A DNA stretch of 64,000 nucleotides from Planctomycetaceae bacterium (GCA_041398785.1 JAWKUA010000027.1:1-64000), one strand, 5' to 3'. Counted from the first letter of the stretch, positions 8,873 through 18,795 are shown. Numbers and translations: made by a program. Notes: generated by a model not told the origin, from the letters alone.

Positions 8873-10129
8873 TCAGAACGCATCGATTTCCGGCAGTTCC
8901 GAATTTGTGCTGAGTGACGCACCGAACACCTCGTCGCCGCCCGACGCAACCGATCCGGGATTTGTCTGCGCAAACGCAGCATCAGGCACCGGAACAGGAA
9001 CTGCGCCGCCCGCGGGTTTTGGTGCCGGTGTGAATGTCATTGTCTCGGACGCCCCGGACATTCCCATGGCCGGACCGAACGCCATCGCCGCCAGTGGATT
9101 GAACGCCGCCTGGTTGACAGCCGACGGCTGCGGCGGAACGACGCCGTAGGGCGGTTGCCCCGCGTACTGCGGCCCCGCGTACTGCGGCCCCGAAACCGGA
9201 CGCTGAGCGATCATCGGCTGACCGGTGCCCGGTTGCGGACCGGCGACCGCTACCTGCGCGTTGGGCGGCATCGCGGTCTGCTGCTGCGGCACACCGTAAC
9301 CGGGAATTCCGAATGGCGGTGTTTGAGCCATCATCGGAGGCATCATTCCGGGCGGCATCATCCCGGGCATGGGACGCTGAGCGAACTGCATTGCCGGCTG
9401 CGGCGGGCCAAATGCCATTTGCTGCCGGGGAATACTCTGCGGATGCACACCACGAGCCATGGCTGTCGTTGCCATCGGGCTTGATGTTCCGGCGGCTTCC
9501 GCGGCGGACGCGAGCCGTGAATGGACTTCCGGCTGATTCCAGTTCGCCTGAAGCGCCTGCTGATAGAGTGCAACTGCCTGTCCGGGTTGCCCCTGTTCCT
9601 GATAGTGCTGGCCCAGATGAGCCAGTGCCGTCGCGTGATTGGGATTGACCTGCAGAGCTCGCTGCAGCGATTCCGCGGACGCCTGCTTGTCGCCCATCTC
9701 GTTTTGCAGCCATGCCAGTTCCACGTGGGATTCTGGGATGTACGGCTGAGTTGCCGACCACGAAGTCAACAGCTGTGCGGCCTGATCACCGCGACCGCTG
9801 GCCAGCAGCAATTCAGACATTCCGTGATAGGACGGCTGGTGCGACGGGGCCATCGTCAGTGCCTGGCGGTAAAGTTGCTCGGCTCCCGCGGCGTCACCCA
9901 TCTTGTAGCGCGTCCGTGCCAGATTGGCCAGGTAATCCGGATTCGCCGGGTCGCTGGCGACTGCATTCTGAAATTCGGCTGCCGCAGCAGCATAGTTGCC
10001 CTGATCGTAGTACGACTTTCCGGAAGCGTTCATCACGTATCCGTTCATCGAGTAGCAACCGGACAGCAGGGAAAGTCCGACGCACATCGTCAGACGGATC
10101 GCGGAAATTCGAAGACCGTTGCAGCGCAT
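8873..10129 (-). CDS. TPR lipoprotein with Pro/Met/Gln-rich tail
   Basis: A 418-residue predicted lipoprotein. The ATG at 10129 is preferred over one 14 codons upstream because GGAAAAGG lies 8 bases ahead and the signal peptide then ends in LLSGC. Residues about 35-200 hold four to five tetratricopeptide repeats (for example YYDQGNYAAAAAEFQNAV and GDKQASAESLQRALQVNP), a protein-interaction scaffold. From about 215 the chain is Pro, Met, Gln and Gly rich, with a tandem PQYAG duplication, and is probably disordered. Likely an outer-membrane or envelope assembly factor; the partner is unknown. It stands alone, with 450 bases upstream holding no gene. Confidence 0.8.
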   Translation of the reverse strand: MRCNGLRISAIRLTMCVGLSLLSGCYSMNGYVMNASGKSYYDQGNYAAAAAEFQNAVASDPANPDYLANLARTRYKMGDAAGAEQLYRQALTMAPSHQPSYHGMSELLLASGRGDQAAQLLTSWSATQPYIPESHVELAWLQNEMGDKQASAESLQRALQVNPNHATALAHLGQHYQEQGQPGQAVALYQQALQANWNQPEVHSRLASAAEAAGTSSPMATTAMARGVHPQSIPRQQMAFGPPQPAMQFAQRPMPGMMPPGMMPPMMAQTPPFGIPGYGVPQQQTAMPPNAQVAVAGPQPGTGQPMIAQRPVSGPQYAGPQYAGQPPYGVVPPQPSAVNQAAFNPLAAMAFGPAMGMSGASETMTFTPAPKPAGGAVPVPVPDAAFAQTNPGSVASGGDEVFGASLSTNSELPEIDAF

Positions 10130-10581
10130 GACGCGTGCCTTTTCCGAATCGAGAGTGGCGAGAAACCTCATCGGGCGACCAGGTCAGCTGCCGGTGCAGT
10201 GCGATGATCGCCGCACGATTGCTGTTGGAGCCGGATGACGAATTCTGATTGAGGGGAGAGATTGAGGAGGATCACTGCGCCGCGAACGGAGAGTTGTTCA
10301 ACAGGCAGCGGACGTCTTCGCGCGGGGCGAAGAAGTCGAAAGGGAAGGAGAGTCGAGAAGGGAGAATGGAGAGCGATGCAGAATACGACCGGACAGAAAC
10401 TGCTGCAACATCGATCCGGCGTCACCGAGCGGGGAATTCGCGGTGAGAACGGTGTTTTCGGCAATTGCTGCCGATGACCGGACTGCCTTGAGGACAGCAA
10501 ACGACCCGACTTTTCACATCCGCGAGGGAAAGTCGTGGCGCTCGATGGACTGACGGAGCTGTGCTGACCGAATCGGCGACC
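10130..10581. other. Intergenic region, purine-rich, no gene seen
   Basis: Spacer upstream of the TPR lipoprotein and downstream of the aldolase, both on the minus strand. Positions about 10245-10378 are strongly purine-biased on the plus strand. A weak inverted repeat (GACTTT...AAAGTC, about 10506-10532) might end the aldolase transcript. Short open frames here have shadow-type composition and are not called. Confidence 0.4.
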
Positions 10582-11613
10582 TCAGACTTTGCCGAAAATC
10601 GATTTCCCGGAGCTGCGCAGGTCATTGCAGGCGCGCTGCAGGCGACTGGCGACCCCAGCTTCGGCCAGTTTCAGGTAAGCCCGGGGGTCGTAGGATTTCT
10701 TCGAACCGATTTCGCCGTCAACCATCAGGACTTCGTCGTAGTGCTTCAGCATCCAGTCCGCGATGGGCCGAGTAAACGCGTACTGCGTGTCCGTGTCGAT
10801 GTTCATCTTGACGACGCCATAGTCCAGCGTTTCCTGAAGCTGCGCCGTTGGCGTCCCGGAACCTCCGTGGAAAACCAGGTCAAACTCGGCTTTGGCACCA
10901 TACTTCGCGACCACAGCCTTCTGCCCGTCTCGCAGAATCTCCGGACGCAGCTTGACGGCTCCTGGCTTGTAGTGACCGTGGACGTTGCCAAACGTCGCGG
11001 CGAACATGAAACGGCCGAGCCCGCCAAGAGCTTCGTGAACCTGCACCATATCGTCTGGTGAGGTATACAGCTTGTCGGCCGGCGCATCGGAGTGATCGAT
11101 GCCGTCTTCTTCACCGCCGACAACGCCCGCTTCGACTTCCAGAATGATCTCGTTTTCTGCGCAGAGTTTCAGCAGCTCCTTGCTGATCGTCATGTTCTGA
11201 TCCAGCGGCAGTTCGGAACCGTCGAACATGTGCGAGTTGCACAGGTTGTTCAGTCCTGCAGCCCGGCGAGCGGCCGTTGCGGCAATCAGCGGCTTCAGGA
11301 ACCCGTCGACCTTCTTCGGCTGACAGTGGTCCGTATGCAGTCCGATCAGAATGTCGTATTTCTCGGCCAGCCGATGAGCAGCCTCCGCCAACACGATCGT
11401 GCCGTGGACGGCATCCTTGACGTTCAGGCCGGACGCGAATTCTCCGGCACCGGTGGAAAACTGAATGATGCCGTCCGACTTCGAGTCGGCGAATCCCTTC
11501 AACGCCGCGTTAATTGTGACAATCGAAGTGACATTGATTCCTGGATACGCGTAGCCGCCCTGCTGAGCCGCGTCGAGCATTTTGGCGTATTGTTCCGGCG
11601 TTGCGATGGGCAT
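10582..11613 (-). CDS. fba: Class II fructose-bisphosphate aldolase
   Basis: A 343-residue zinc-dependent aldolase that splits fructose 1,6-bisphosphate into dihydroxyacetone phosphate and glyceraldehyde 3-phosphate in glycolysis and gluconeogenesis. Family motifs are HTDHC (residues 93-97, catalytic Asp and a zinc His), the GGEEDG segment, FGNVHGHYKPG (zinc His), VFHGGSG (zinc His) and NIDTDTQ. The ATG at 11613 gives the normal length of the FbaA group. The frame is open 45 codons further upstream, but that extension reads through an inverted repeat (11654-11710) and has no aldolase similarity. The ribosome binding site is weak. A phosphofructokinase lies 44 kb away in this window. Confidence 0.93.
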   Translation of the reverse strand: MPIATPEQYAKMLDAAQQGGYAYPGINVTSIVTINAALKGFADSKSDGIIQFSTGAGEFASGLNVKDAVHGTIVLAEAAHRLAEKYDILIGLHTDHCQPKKVDGFLKPLIAATAARRAAGLNNLCNSHMFDGSELPLDQNMTISKELLKLCAENEIILEVEAGVVGGEEDGIDHSDAPADKLYTSPDDMVQVHEALGGLGRFMFAATFGNVHGHYKPGAVKLRPEILRDGQKAVVAKYGAKAEFDLVFHGGSGTPTAQLQETLDYGVVKMNIDTDTQYAFTRPIADWMLKHYDEVLMVDGEIGSKKSYDPRAYLKLAEAGVASRLQRACNDLRSSGKSIFGKV

Positions 11614-11973
11614 CCCGACGTCATCTTTCTGGAAAAATTCCGGTGCTGGCTTTCTTAGAATCCCTGACAAGATCTGCGAGAGCCTCGGAGGTTTTGTCAG
11701 GGGTTCTAAGGAAGCGGCACAGGTTATCGATTGCCGGTCGTTCTGCAAGCAGCGACCGTCCCGTCGCCGAATCGTGAGTCACATTCTCAGGGAAGGAAAA
11801 ACCGCAGGGTTTCTTAACAATATTTGCGCTGCGTCAGGCCGAAGTGATCCAGCGGCGCGAGAGCCTGTCTGTGCAGGAACCGGACCGTGCGAGAACCCGG
11901 CGGGGCGAAATCTGCGGCTGTGCGCGAACCGCAACGGGAGCTTTCATGCTGGAAGCCATTGGTTCGCCGAGGA
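11614..11973. other. Intergenic region upstream of fba
   Basis: It holds the inverted repeat at 11654-11710, which falls in the 5' leader of the aldolase transcript, and about 260 further bases in which no gene or promoter motif stands out. Confidence 0.4.
11654..11710. repeat. 17-bp inverted repeat element in the fba leader
   Basis: Left arm 11654-11670 (CTTAGAATCCCTGACAA) and right arm 11694-11710 are reverse complements at 16 of 17 positions, around a 23-base centre. On the minus strand this forms a strong stem-loop ending about 40 bases before the aldolase start codon. It could be a small palindromic mobile repeat (MITE or REP-like), an attenuator, or a terminator for readthrough from upstream. 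Only one copy was noticed in this window. Confidence 0.8.
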
Positions 11974-12321
11974 TCAAAAATGACCGCTGTGGGTGCGTTC
12001 AGACAGATTCATCAGACGGCGATCGCCGTCCACAAGAATGGCCTCACCGTGGCCACTTCTGAACTGTGCTTCATCAGGGCTGACGTCGTCGGGCAACTGG
12101 TACACGATGAATCCGGGAGATGACAGACACAGGACCTTTGTTCGCTCTTCGTCTTTTCGCATGACGTGCCCGGTGGCAAGATCACGCGCAAACGAGAAAC
12201 CCTGGAGCTTGACCAGTGAGCCCTCACAGGCAACGACGCGTCCGAGGAAAAATCGAGATTCGTCCTGCTGAAACATGCGCCGGTGGGACACCAGCAGAAT
12301 ATTGCCTTCCTGCAGAATCAT
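11974..12321 (-). CDS. Small hypothetical protein
   Basis: A 115-residue protein with a GCGAGAG ribosome binding site just before the ATG at 12321 and normal globular composition. The sequence alternates short beta-like segments (NILLVSH, FFLGRVVACEGSLVKLQGF, KVLCLSSPGFIVYQLP), suggesting a small all-beta fold. No signal peptide, membrane segment or Cys motif is seen. It lies upstream of fba on the same strand, separated by 360 bases that include the inverted repeat, so co-transcription is doubtful. No family recognised; function unknown. Confidence 0.65.
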   Translation of the reverse strand: MILQEGNILLVSHRRMFQQDESRFFLGRVVACEGSLVKLQGFSFARDLATGHVMRKDEERTKVLCLSSPGFIVYQLPDDVSPDEAQFRSGHGEAILVDGDRRLMNLSERTHSGHF

Positions 12322-12675
12322 GGTTCTCTCGCTTCAGGTCTTCCTGTTGATGCAAAGAAGATCGCGTGATCAACCGCACACATGTCGACAGCATGCGGGG
12401 CACGCAATGGGCCGTCCGTCGATGACTGCACGGTTGCCTTCGACTCAGGTGTATGAAATCCGGAAAACCCTGGCAATGTGTATTTCGCTCGTGGAAAACG
12501 GCCCCGAGCGGCGAGCCCGGCGCACGACGTCACTTGCGTGCAGGAGGCATCGCACTTCGGCAGCTGCAAGTCGGAGTAACACAAGAGATTCGCCGGGTGT
12601 CCGATATCCGGCATGTGGATTGCTGAGACATCGCGTGGTGAGCTGTCAAGACTCGTTTGGTCCAGGAGATCGGCA
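12322..12675. other. Intergenic region, divergent promoters expected
   Basis: 354 bases between divergently transcribed small genes. No convincing -35/-10 pair, repeat or RNA gene was seen. Short open frames on both strands have shadow composition. Confidence 0.4.
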
Positions 12676-12966
12676 ATGGTTCGCTACTTGTCACTGATGT
12701 CGTTTACCGAACAGGGAATTGGCGCGATCGAGCAGTCCGCTGAGCGAGCCAAGAAGTTTCGCGCCGCCGTAAAGAAGGCTGGGGGAAAACTTCAATCGGT
12801 CTACTGGGCGGTTGGTGCGTACGACGGAGCCTTCGTGCTGGAAGCTCCCGACGAAAGCACCGCCACACGACTGCTGCTGGCTCTGGCGAAACTGGGGAAT
12901 GTCCGGACTCAGACGCTGCGGATCTATGATGAATCTGAGTTCCAGACAGTGTTGGATGCGATGTGA
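12676..12966 (+). CDS. GYD-domain protein
   Basis: A 96-residue protein fitting the GYD family (dimeric alpha/beta-barrel-like small proteins). It begins MVRYLSLMSFTEQGI, and the hallmark VGAYDGAFVLEAP appears at about residues 46-58, corresponding to the family's G-x-Y-D signature. AGGAG (12664-12668) lies 7 bases before the ATG at 12676, so this start is preferred over an upstream in-frame ATG. The whole length is the domain. Function of the family is not settled. It is monocistronic, convergent with the large secreted protein gene. Confidence 0.85.
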   Translation: MVRYLSLMSFTEQGIGAIEQSAERAKKFRAAVKKAGGKLQSVYWAVGAYDGAFVLEAPDESTATRLLLALAKLGNVRTQTLRIYDESEFQTVLDAM

Positions 12967-13115
12967 CAATTCGCTCACCGGTGCGCGAACGGGAACGTGA
13001 TGCGCGCCGAATCTGACGTCGGCGCCAACGTGGCGAATTCCGCCTGTCAGCATTCGTCGTGCGGAAGCGGCGGGCGTGATCCACTGCCTGACCGCGGCGG
13101 CGGTTTCGCTTCCTG

Positions 13116-16013
13116 TCAGCGTCGTTCGGGCACAATGGGAACGTGGCCGTGGCGGAGGAACGCTGCGGGCTGCAGGTTTCGCATTGGCCCGGAGACGCGG
13201 GAAATCGACACGTCGTCCAGGTGAACCTCCCCGCTTCCGTACAGAACAAACGAAATCTGCAACTGACCGTCCTGCGACGCCTGGCGGAACATTCGAAACG
13301 TCTGCCACGATGGTCCCGGCTTGGGTCGCACGGCGAATTCCGGTCCCAGTTCGTTGTCAAAGATCATCAGCGGCTGCGGCGTTTCCGGGCGCAAACGCCG
13401 ACCGGTGCGAATTCGGCCACGAATCTCCAGAACATCTCCGGCGGTCACATCAACAGCGGGCGGCATCACCAGCAGCGATGGCTTTGGCTGGGAGTTTCCC
13501 GGTTCGTTTGAAGGTTTCCACGCCAGCATTCGAAGAAACGGTTGCGAACCACCGGCGTCGTTGACGACGTCCGCCGCGCTTCGGTAGTCGGTCGGATCGG
13601 GCAGCGCGGGCCGTTTCCAGCCTGCGTCTTCAATCATCCGCAAATTGTCGAAGCTTCCGGACGGTAATAGTTCGTCAGCTTCGTGATTCGCTGCGGAGAT
13701 CTGGTCGAGCATCCGCCAGTGGTCCGGAAGAGAACTGAAGGCCACCGTGTGCGGGCTTGCCGTTGGCGAAGGCAGGTCCTTCACCGCACTTCGCCAGTAC
13801 TGCTGCTGCACGAATCGAAGCTGCCGCGCGGCTTCCTGTGCGAAGCGTTCCGCCGTGCGGGCATCGTTCTGAGCCAGAGCCTGATCGGCCTGATCAAGTC
13901 GGCCGGCTGCCTGTCGCAGCAGAGATGCCGCGTTTGGCTCCGCCCGTCCCAGTTCATCAATCGCGGCGGACGTTCTCAACACGCGCTCATACTTCAGGCG
14001 GGCCAGTTCCACCTGGATGTGAGCGGCTCGATCGGCCACGGCGCGAATCCGCCGATCCAGCTCGCGCGCCTGTTCGGGGTCTGACGACACAAGGAAGACA
14101 GCAAACTGGTCAAAGTCCGGGATCGCCAGTTGCAGTCCGCCCGCTGTCATGTTTCGTCGCAGGCTGGAGATTCCCGTCGCGGTGACTCGCCATGCGGACG
14201 CCGTTTCGCTGGCGGCCACCGTCATCTGAGCCTGCCTGGAATACATTGGCTGCGGCACAAACTGCGAGGCGTTGTCCCAGAATCCGGCAAGGACCACGGA
14301 ATTGATCCCGCTGGTGATAACGGCCGCGTCCGGTGATTCCGGCACACCTTCCAGATTCGCCGCCGCCAGCATCGCGGAGCCATTCATCGCGGAATCCCAG
14401 AGAGCACTGCGGGATGAAGTCAGCGGCTTCGACGGAGAAGGCGAACCGTCATCCATCTGCACTGCAATATGTCCTTCGATTCGTCCCTCTACCAGAAACG
14501 GCTCCAGAATGTGCAGGTACAGGCCGTTCAGTTCAATCGACAGCGCTGATTCGCGAATGGCGTCCGACTCCGCCGTCCGGATCGCCGCCGGATTTTCGCC
14601 GGATTCCTGCTGCAGCGAACGTGTCTTCCAGTAACCGATGCCGCGACAGCCGCCGGACAGGGCGGCCACGAGCTGCATCATGAACTGTTCGGATTCGATC
14701 ACCATCGGTTCAAAGCCGGCGGCGGTTCTCCAGGCTGCCAGGTCACTTGACGGTTCTGTCTGCAGCCATGTCCACGGAAGCGTCAGTTGAGATGCAGCGC
14801 GCTGTCGCTGATATGTCAGATTGCGGGATTCACCAAACGAGCGGTTGCGACCGATGACATGTTCGCCGATGCCAACCATGTCCACTTCGCGCGAAGCAAT
14901 GCCTTCTCCCGCGGTCATGTCGACCATCAGCGGCCGCTGCAGGATTCGGTCAGCGCTGCGCACTTCACGCGTCCACGTCATCAGTTGCGCTGACTGAGAC
15001 ACGTCGACACGCGTTCCCAGATAGAACGCCGACACCAGCGGGCAGGACTGTTCCAGCGGAAGCAGTCCGTGCAGCGGCGTGTCGTAATTCGCCGGATCGA
15101 ACTGCAGGCGCGGCGGAGTCGCCACGACGACCAATCCGTTCCGAAGCAACTCCTGCTGCCGTTCGCTGTTGCGGTAGTCACTGACCCAGATCGCATTCAT
15201 TCCAAGTGATCGAAGCAGCTGCGGAGACTCGCCGTGGTCCGGTGTCAGTCGCGGAAACACCGGCTTTTCGTCGACGAAGACCTGACTGCGCGCGATTCGA
15301 ACGGTGGCCCGGTTTCCCGATCCCGCTGATGCGTCTGTCGTCGAAGGGTTGTTACCCGGCGAATCCGGCGCGGCGAACTCGGCAACGATGTTTGTCGGTG
15401 CCACGACCGGTCCGTACGTCGAACTGCCCAGGTCCAGATAGACATCGCCGGAGTTCAGTTCAACCAGCAGCACGCAGCCATGAACATACGCACCGGACGC
15501 ATCAATCTCGCTGCGATGCAGTTCGGCACGAACCCTTCTCAGCTGAGCTTCCAGGGCCGCAGCGGATGTGCTGACGGCCAGCGTCTGCCATTCACCGGTT
15601 CGGGAATATCGGTCGCCGGGGATGAACGTCGACAGCGGAGTGCCGGTTCGGGGGTCGATCTGATTCGGAAGGATAAGCTTCAGTGCCAGTCGAACACCGG
15701 CAACACTGGAACTGAACCGCAGCGTTGCCTGAAACTCGTCAAGCGGCAGTGCCGGCGGATGGCGACTTACCAGCGCGATTTGACGGAAATCCCGCTGACC
15801 GCGGAATTGAATTCGCAAGCCTCGCTCGTCACCGTCACCCTGGAATTCGGATGCCGCAACAAGTTCGACGTCGTTTGGAAGGTCCCCCGCAACACGCCAG
15901 GACGGATCTTCCTTCACCTCATCACCGAATGCCGCCGCCGGCGACAATTCGATGACGAGCATCACAGGAATCAGCGCCGCCGCGCTGAAAATGACAGATC
16001 GAAGGACCAACAT
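13116..16013 (-). CDS. Large secreted protein, unknown function
   Basis: A 965-residue protein with an N-terminal signal peptide (hydrophobic run to about residue 27, then AAAFGDE). The ATG at 16013 is chosen; a TTG 12 codons upstream is possible. Residues about 30-220 look like a beta-sandwich (carbohydrate-binding style). Residues about 225-520 contain DEKPVFPRLTPDHG and alternating beta/alpha segments suggestive of a glycosidase-like barrel, but no catalytic signature was identified. Residues about 640-740 are helical and Arg/Ala/Gln rich (probable coiled coil), and the C-terminal 200 residues are again a beta-sandwich. Probably periplasmic or extracellular. The M28 peptidase gene diverges from it with about 280 bases between starts. 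Confidence 0.8.
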   Translation of the reverse strand: MLVLRSVIFSAAALIPVMLVIELSPAAAFGDEVKEDPSWRVAGDLPNDVELVAASEFQGDGDERGLRIQFRGQRDFRQIALVSRHPPALPLDEFQATLRFSSSVAGVRLALKLILPNQIDPRTGTPLSTFIPGDRYSRTGEWQTLAVSTSAAALEAQLRRVRAELHRSEIDASGAYVHGCVLLVELNSGDVYLDLGSSTYGPVVAPTNIVAEFAAPDSPGNNPSTTDASAGSGNRATVRIARSQVFVDEKPVFPRLTPDHGESPQLLRSLGMNAIWVSDYRNSERQQELLRNGLVVVATPPRLQFDPANYDTPLHGLLPLEQSCPLVSAFYLGTRVDVSQSAQLMTWTREVRSADRILQRPLMVDMTAGEGIASREVDMVGIGEHVIGRNRSFGESRNLTYQRQRAASQLTLPWTWLQTEPSSDLAAWRTAAGFEPMVIESEQFMMQLVAALSGGCRGIGYWKTRSLQQESGENPAAIRTAESDAIRESALSIELNGLYLHILEPFLVEGRIEGHIAVQMDDGSPSPSKPLTSSRSALWDSAMNGSAMLAAANLEGVPESPDAAVITSGINSVVLAGFWDNASQFVPQPMYSRQAQMTVAASETASAWRVTATGISSLRRNMTAGGLQLAIPDFDQFAVFLVSSDPEQARELDRRIRAVADRAAHIQVELARLKYERVLRTSAAIDELGRAEPNAASLLRQAAGRLDQADQALAQNDARTAERFAQEAARQLRFVQQQYWRSAVKDLPSPTASPHTVAFSSLPDHWRMLDQISAANHEADELLPSGSFDNLRMIEDAGWKRPALPDPTDYRSAADVVNDAGGSQPFLRMLAWKPSNEPGNSQPKPSLLVMPPAVDVTAGDVLEIRGRIRTGRRLRPETPQPLMIFDNELGPEFAVRPKPGPSWQTFRMFRQASQDGQLQISFVLYGSGEVHLDDVSISRVSGPMRNLQPAAFLRHGHVPIVPERR

Positions 16014-16292
16014 CCGTGTCGTCCGGACCGCAAATTCGCGGTTTCTCAAGGTCAGCGGCCGGTCTTGGCCGACAATTTCGCGGCGCGAATCATAACGAGT
16101 GCCATCAATCCGGCCGAGTCGAGTTTTTCAGGCGAATCGTGGTGCGATCGGCCGGAATACGGACTGTGGCAGTGCCGGTTCCGGACGGTCCACCGGCTTG
16201 CTTTTGCCTCGGGCGTGCCCGACGATTCCGCAAACGGGAATTTCCGTGCATACGTTCAGCGAGGCCACCTGGTGAGACGTCAATCCGTTTCA

Positions 16293-17774
16293 ATGTTTCG
16301 ATTTCTTGCCGCGTATTGCTGCCTGGTCTTGCCGCTGGAATCGCGGGCTCAGTATCCCGGCGCGGAAATGCCGCCTCCGGAATTTCGACAGGGCTTCGAC
16401 AGCATCTCCGAAGCAGACTCGGAAGCCTGGCTGTCGGTGCTGGTCGGGACGGAATACTCAGGACGCGGAACCGGCCAGGAAGGCTATCTTCTGGCAGCCC
16501 GGTGGTACGCCGACCGGCTGGCGGAACTTGGTTTTCAGCCCGCCGGTACGGACGGAAGCTGGTTTCAGGCGGTTCCTTTTACCCGCACGGAAATCGTCAG
16601 CGACAGCTCGGCGATTTCTGCAGGCGACACGAAAATCGTCGACGGCACCGAACTGGGGCTCGCCGGCTATTTCGGCACATTTGTCTCACAATTGCCTGTG
16701 GTGTTTGCCCGCGTGAAACAACAGCGGCCCGATGTCGCGGAAGGTGAGTTCACGGATAAACTGCTGGTAATTCAGTCAGAAGGTCGCATCCGGCCGGGCG
16801 ACGAATTTCTGGTAAAGACGAATCCGGCCTGCGTGCTGATTGTTTCCCGATCCGATCGCATACGCTCTCAGGCCGTGTCTCAGCCGGATGACTCCGCACC
16901 TCAGCGAGCGACCGCGATGATATCGACAGACGTCGCTAACAGGCTGGCTTCACACTGCGGAGCCAGCGATCGGCTGTTTACCGACGACGATCCCGGCAGC
17001 AATCTGGTTGTCACATCGTCTGTCCGAATCGACTGCAGCCTGTCAATTGAACGTGAGTCCGTTGACGTTCCAAATGTCGTCGGCTGGTACCCCGGTAGCG
17101 ATGAATCGGTACGGAATGAACACGTCTGCATCGGCGCTCATCTGGATCATCTGGGCGAGCAGCAGGGGAGCGTCTATCCGGGAGCGGACGACAACGGCTC
17201 CGGATCAACCGCCCTGCTGCAGCTCGCGAAGGCGATTCATGTGAATCCGCAGAAGCCAAAACGCAGTGTTCTGCTGCTGGCATTCTGCGCTGAAGAACGC
17301 GGGCTGCTGGGTTCGCGGTATTACGCCGACCACCCGCTGCGTCCGTTGAGCGACATGATCTGCATGCTGAATATCGACATGGTCGGCCGCAATGAAGAGT
17401 CTGACACCGAAGCCGCTGCCGACAACACAAACACCATTCATCTGGTCGGCAGCAAACGCCTTTCCGACGACCTGCATGACCTGACCCTGCAGGCCAACCG
17501 CTGCGTGAACTTCGTGTTCGAATACGATGAGGAAGATGTCTACACTCGCAGCGATCATGCGTCCTTCGCGAAGCAGGGAGTGCCGGTGACGTTTCTGTTC
17601 GGCGGGTTCAACCCTCACTATCACAAGCCGACGGATACTCTGGACGGCATCAATTTTTGCAAGATCGCCAACTGTGCCCGGCTCGATTATCTGACTCTGA
17701 TGATGGCGGCCGAGCACGGTCATTTCGCCAGGAAGGAATCTGACGACAAGGCTGGCGATTCCGCGTCCGAATAG
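16293..17774 (+). CDS. Secreted M28-family metallopeptidase
   Basis: A 493-residue zinc aminopeptidase-type enzyme. A short signal peptide ends at about SRAQ; a GTG at 16272 would give a longer, more basic N-terminus and is a real alternative. The di-zinc ligand motifs are present in order: GAHLDHLG (His), ADDNGSG (bridging Asp), FCAEERGLLGS (catalytic Glu plus ligand), NIDMVGRN (Asp) and PHYHKPTDT (His). An inserted region (about residues 120-240) resembles a PA-type lid domain. It cleaves N-terminal residues from peptides outside the cytoplasm; specificity is unknown. The upstream frame continuation overlaps the divergent secreted-protein gene and is not coding. Confidence 0.87.
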   Translation: MFRFLAAYCCLVLPLESRAQYPGAEMPPPEFRQGFDSISEADSEAWLSVLVGTEYSGRGTGQEGYLLAARWYADRLAELGFQPAGTDGSWFQAVPFTRTEIVSDSSAISAGDTKIVDGTELGLAGYFGTFVSQLPVVFARVKQQRPDVAEGEFTDKLLVIQSEGRIRPGDEFLVKTNPACVLIVSRSDRIRSQAVSQPDDSAPQRATAMISTDVANRLASHCGASDRLFTDDDPGSNLVVTSSVRIDCSLSIERESVDVPNVVGWYPGSDESVRNEHVCIGAHLDHLGEQQGSVYPGADDNGSGSTALLQLAKAIHVNPQKPKRSVLLLAFCAEERGLLGSRYYADHPLRPLSDMICMLNIDMVGRNEESDTEAAADNTNTIHLVGSKRLSDDLHDLTLQANRCVNFVFEYDEEDVYTRSDHASFAKQGVPVTFLFGGFNPHYHKPTDTLDGINFCKIANCARLDYLTLMMAAEHGHFARKESDDKAGDSASE

Positions 17775-17877
17775 CGAAAGTCCGTGGCTGAACCGGCCGG
17801 CGATTCTCTCACCCCGGCCATCCGCTGCCGCGGCCTTCTCAGCGTGTTGAAATCCCGGGTATTCGCAGGAACAGATC

Positions 17878-18735
17878 GTGCAAATCTCTCTGATACAGAC
17901 CGATGTGGCATTCGCCGACAAGCCAGCCAACCTGGAAACCCTGAAGAAGCATGTCGTCAGCGAAACCGCCGGCGGAAGCAAGCTGGTGGCGTTCCCGGAA
18001 TGTTTCACCACCGGCTATTGCTTCGATTCGCTGGATGAAGCCATGCAGCTCGCCGAACCAATCGAAGGTGAGACCACGCGGTTCATCACGGAACTCTGTC
18101 ACGAATCGAAAAGCTTTGTGATTGTCGGCATGCTGGAACGTGACGGAGACGATCTGTTCAATGCCGCGGTACTGGTCGGACCGTCCGGCGTTGTGGGTAG
18201 CTATCGCAAGGTCCACCTGCCGTATCTGGGAGTCGATCGGTTTACGACCTACGGCAACCGTCCGTTCGAAGTTTTCGAAGCCGGCGGCGTGAACATCGGA
18301 ATGCTGATTTGTTACGACGGAGGCTTTCCGGAAGCTTCGCGCGTACTGGCACTGAAAGGCGCGGACCTGATCGTTCTGCCGACGAACTGGCCACCCGGTG
18401 CGGAAACGATGTCGTGCTTTTCGACGAATTCCAGAGCCATGGAGAACGCTGTCTATTTCGCGGCTGTCAATCGCGTCGGAACGGAACGCGGGTTCTCATT
18501 CATCGGCTGCAGCCGCATCTGCGACCCGACCGGTGCGACGATGCAGGGTTCCTGCGACGACGCCGAATGCGTCATTCGCGGGACGATCGACACGACAGCG
18601 GCGCGGCAGAAGCGAATCGTCCGAGTTCCCGGACGCCATGTGATTGACCGCATGGCCGACCGCCGGCCGGAAATGTACGCGGAAATCTGCGAACCCCATT
18701 CGCTGCCGCGCCCGGGACGCGATGAACCGGTTTGA
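17878..18735 (+). CDS. Carbon-nitrogen (nitrilase-family) hydrolase
   Basis: A 285-residue cytoplasmic amidohydrolase of the nitrilase superfamily. The Glu-Lys-Cys triad is visible: Glu41 in AFPECFTTGY, Lys111 in SYRKVHLPYLG, and Cys145 in LICYDGGFPE. Start is a GTG at 17878. These enzymes hydrolyse amides or N-carbamoyl compounds to acids and ammonia; the LICYDGGFPE context is nearest to the aliphatic amidase/N-carbamoylputrescine group, but substrate cannot be assigned. It lies 103 bases after the peptidase gene on the same strand and converges on the histidine kinase gene with a 60-base gap. Confidence 0.88.
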   Translation: MQISLIQTDVAFADKPANLETLKKHVVSETAGGSKLVAFPECFTTGYCFDSLDEAMQLAEPIEGETTRFITELCHESKSFVIVGMLERDGDDLFNAAVLVGPSGVVGSYRKVHLPYLGVDRFTTYGNRPFEVFEAGGVNIGMLICYDGGFPEASRVLALKGADLIVLPTNWPPGAETMSCFSTNSRAMENAVYFAAVNRVGTERGFSFIGCSRICDPTGATMQGSCDDAECVIRGTIDTTAARQKRIVRVPGRHVIDRMADRRPEMYAEICEPHSLPRPGRDEPV

Positions 18736-18795
18736 GAGACACGCTGATTGACATCGGACGACCGGGAACCGGCCCGCTGCGATCCTGTCGCCGAA

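Noticed and set aside
11614..11748. 45-codon N-terminal extension of the aldolase
   Set aside because: It reads through the inverted repeat and lies beyond the family's N-terminus.
15480..16292. N-terminal extension of the M28 peptidase frame
   Set aside because: It is antisense to the divergent secreted-protein gene and precedes the signal peptide.
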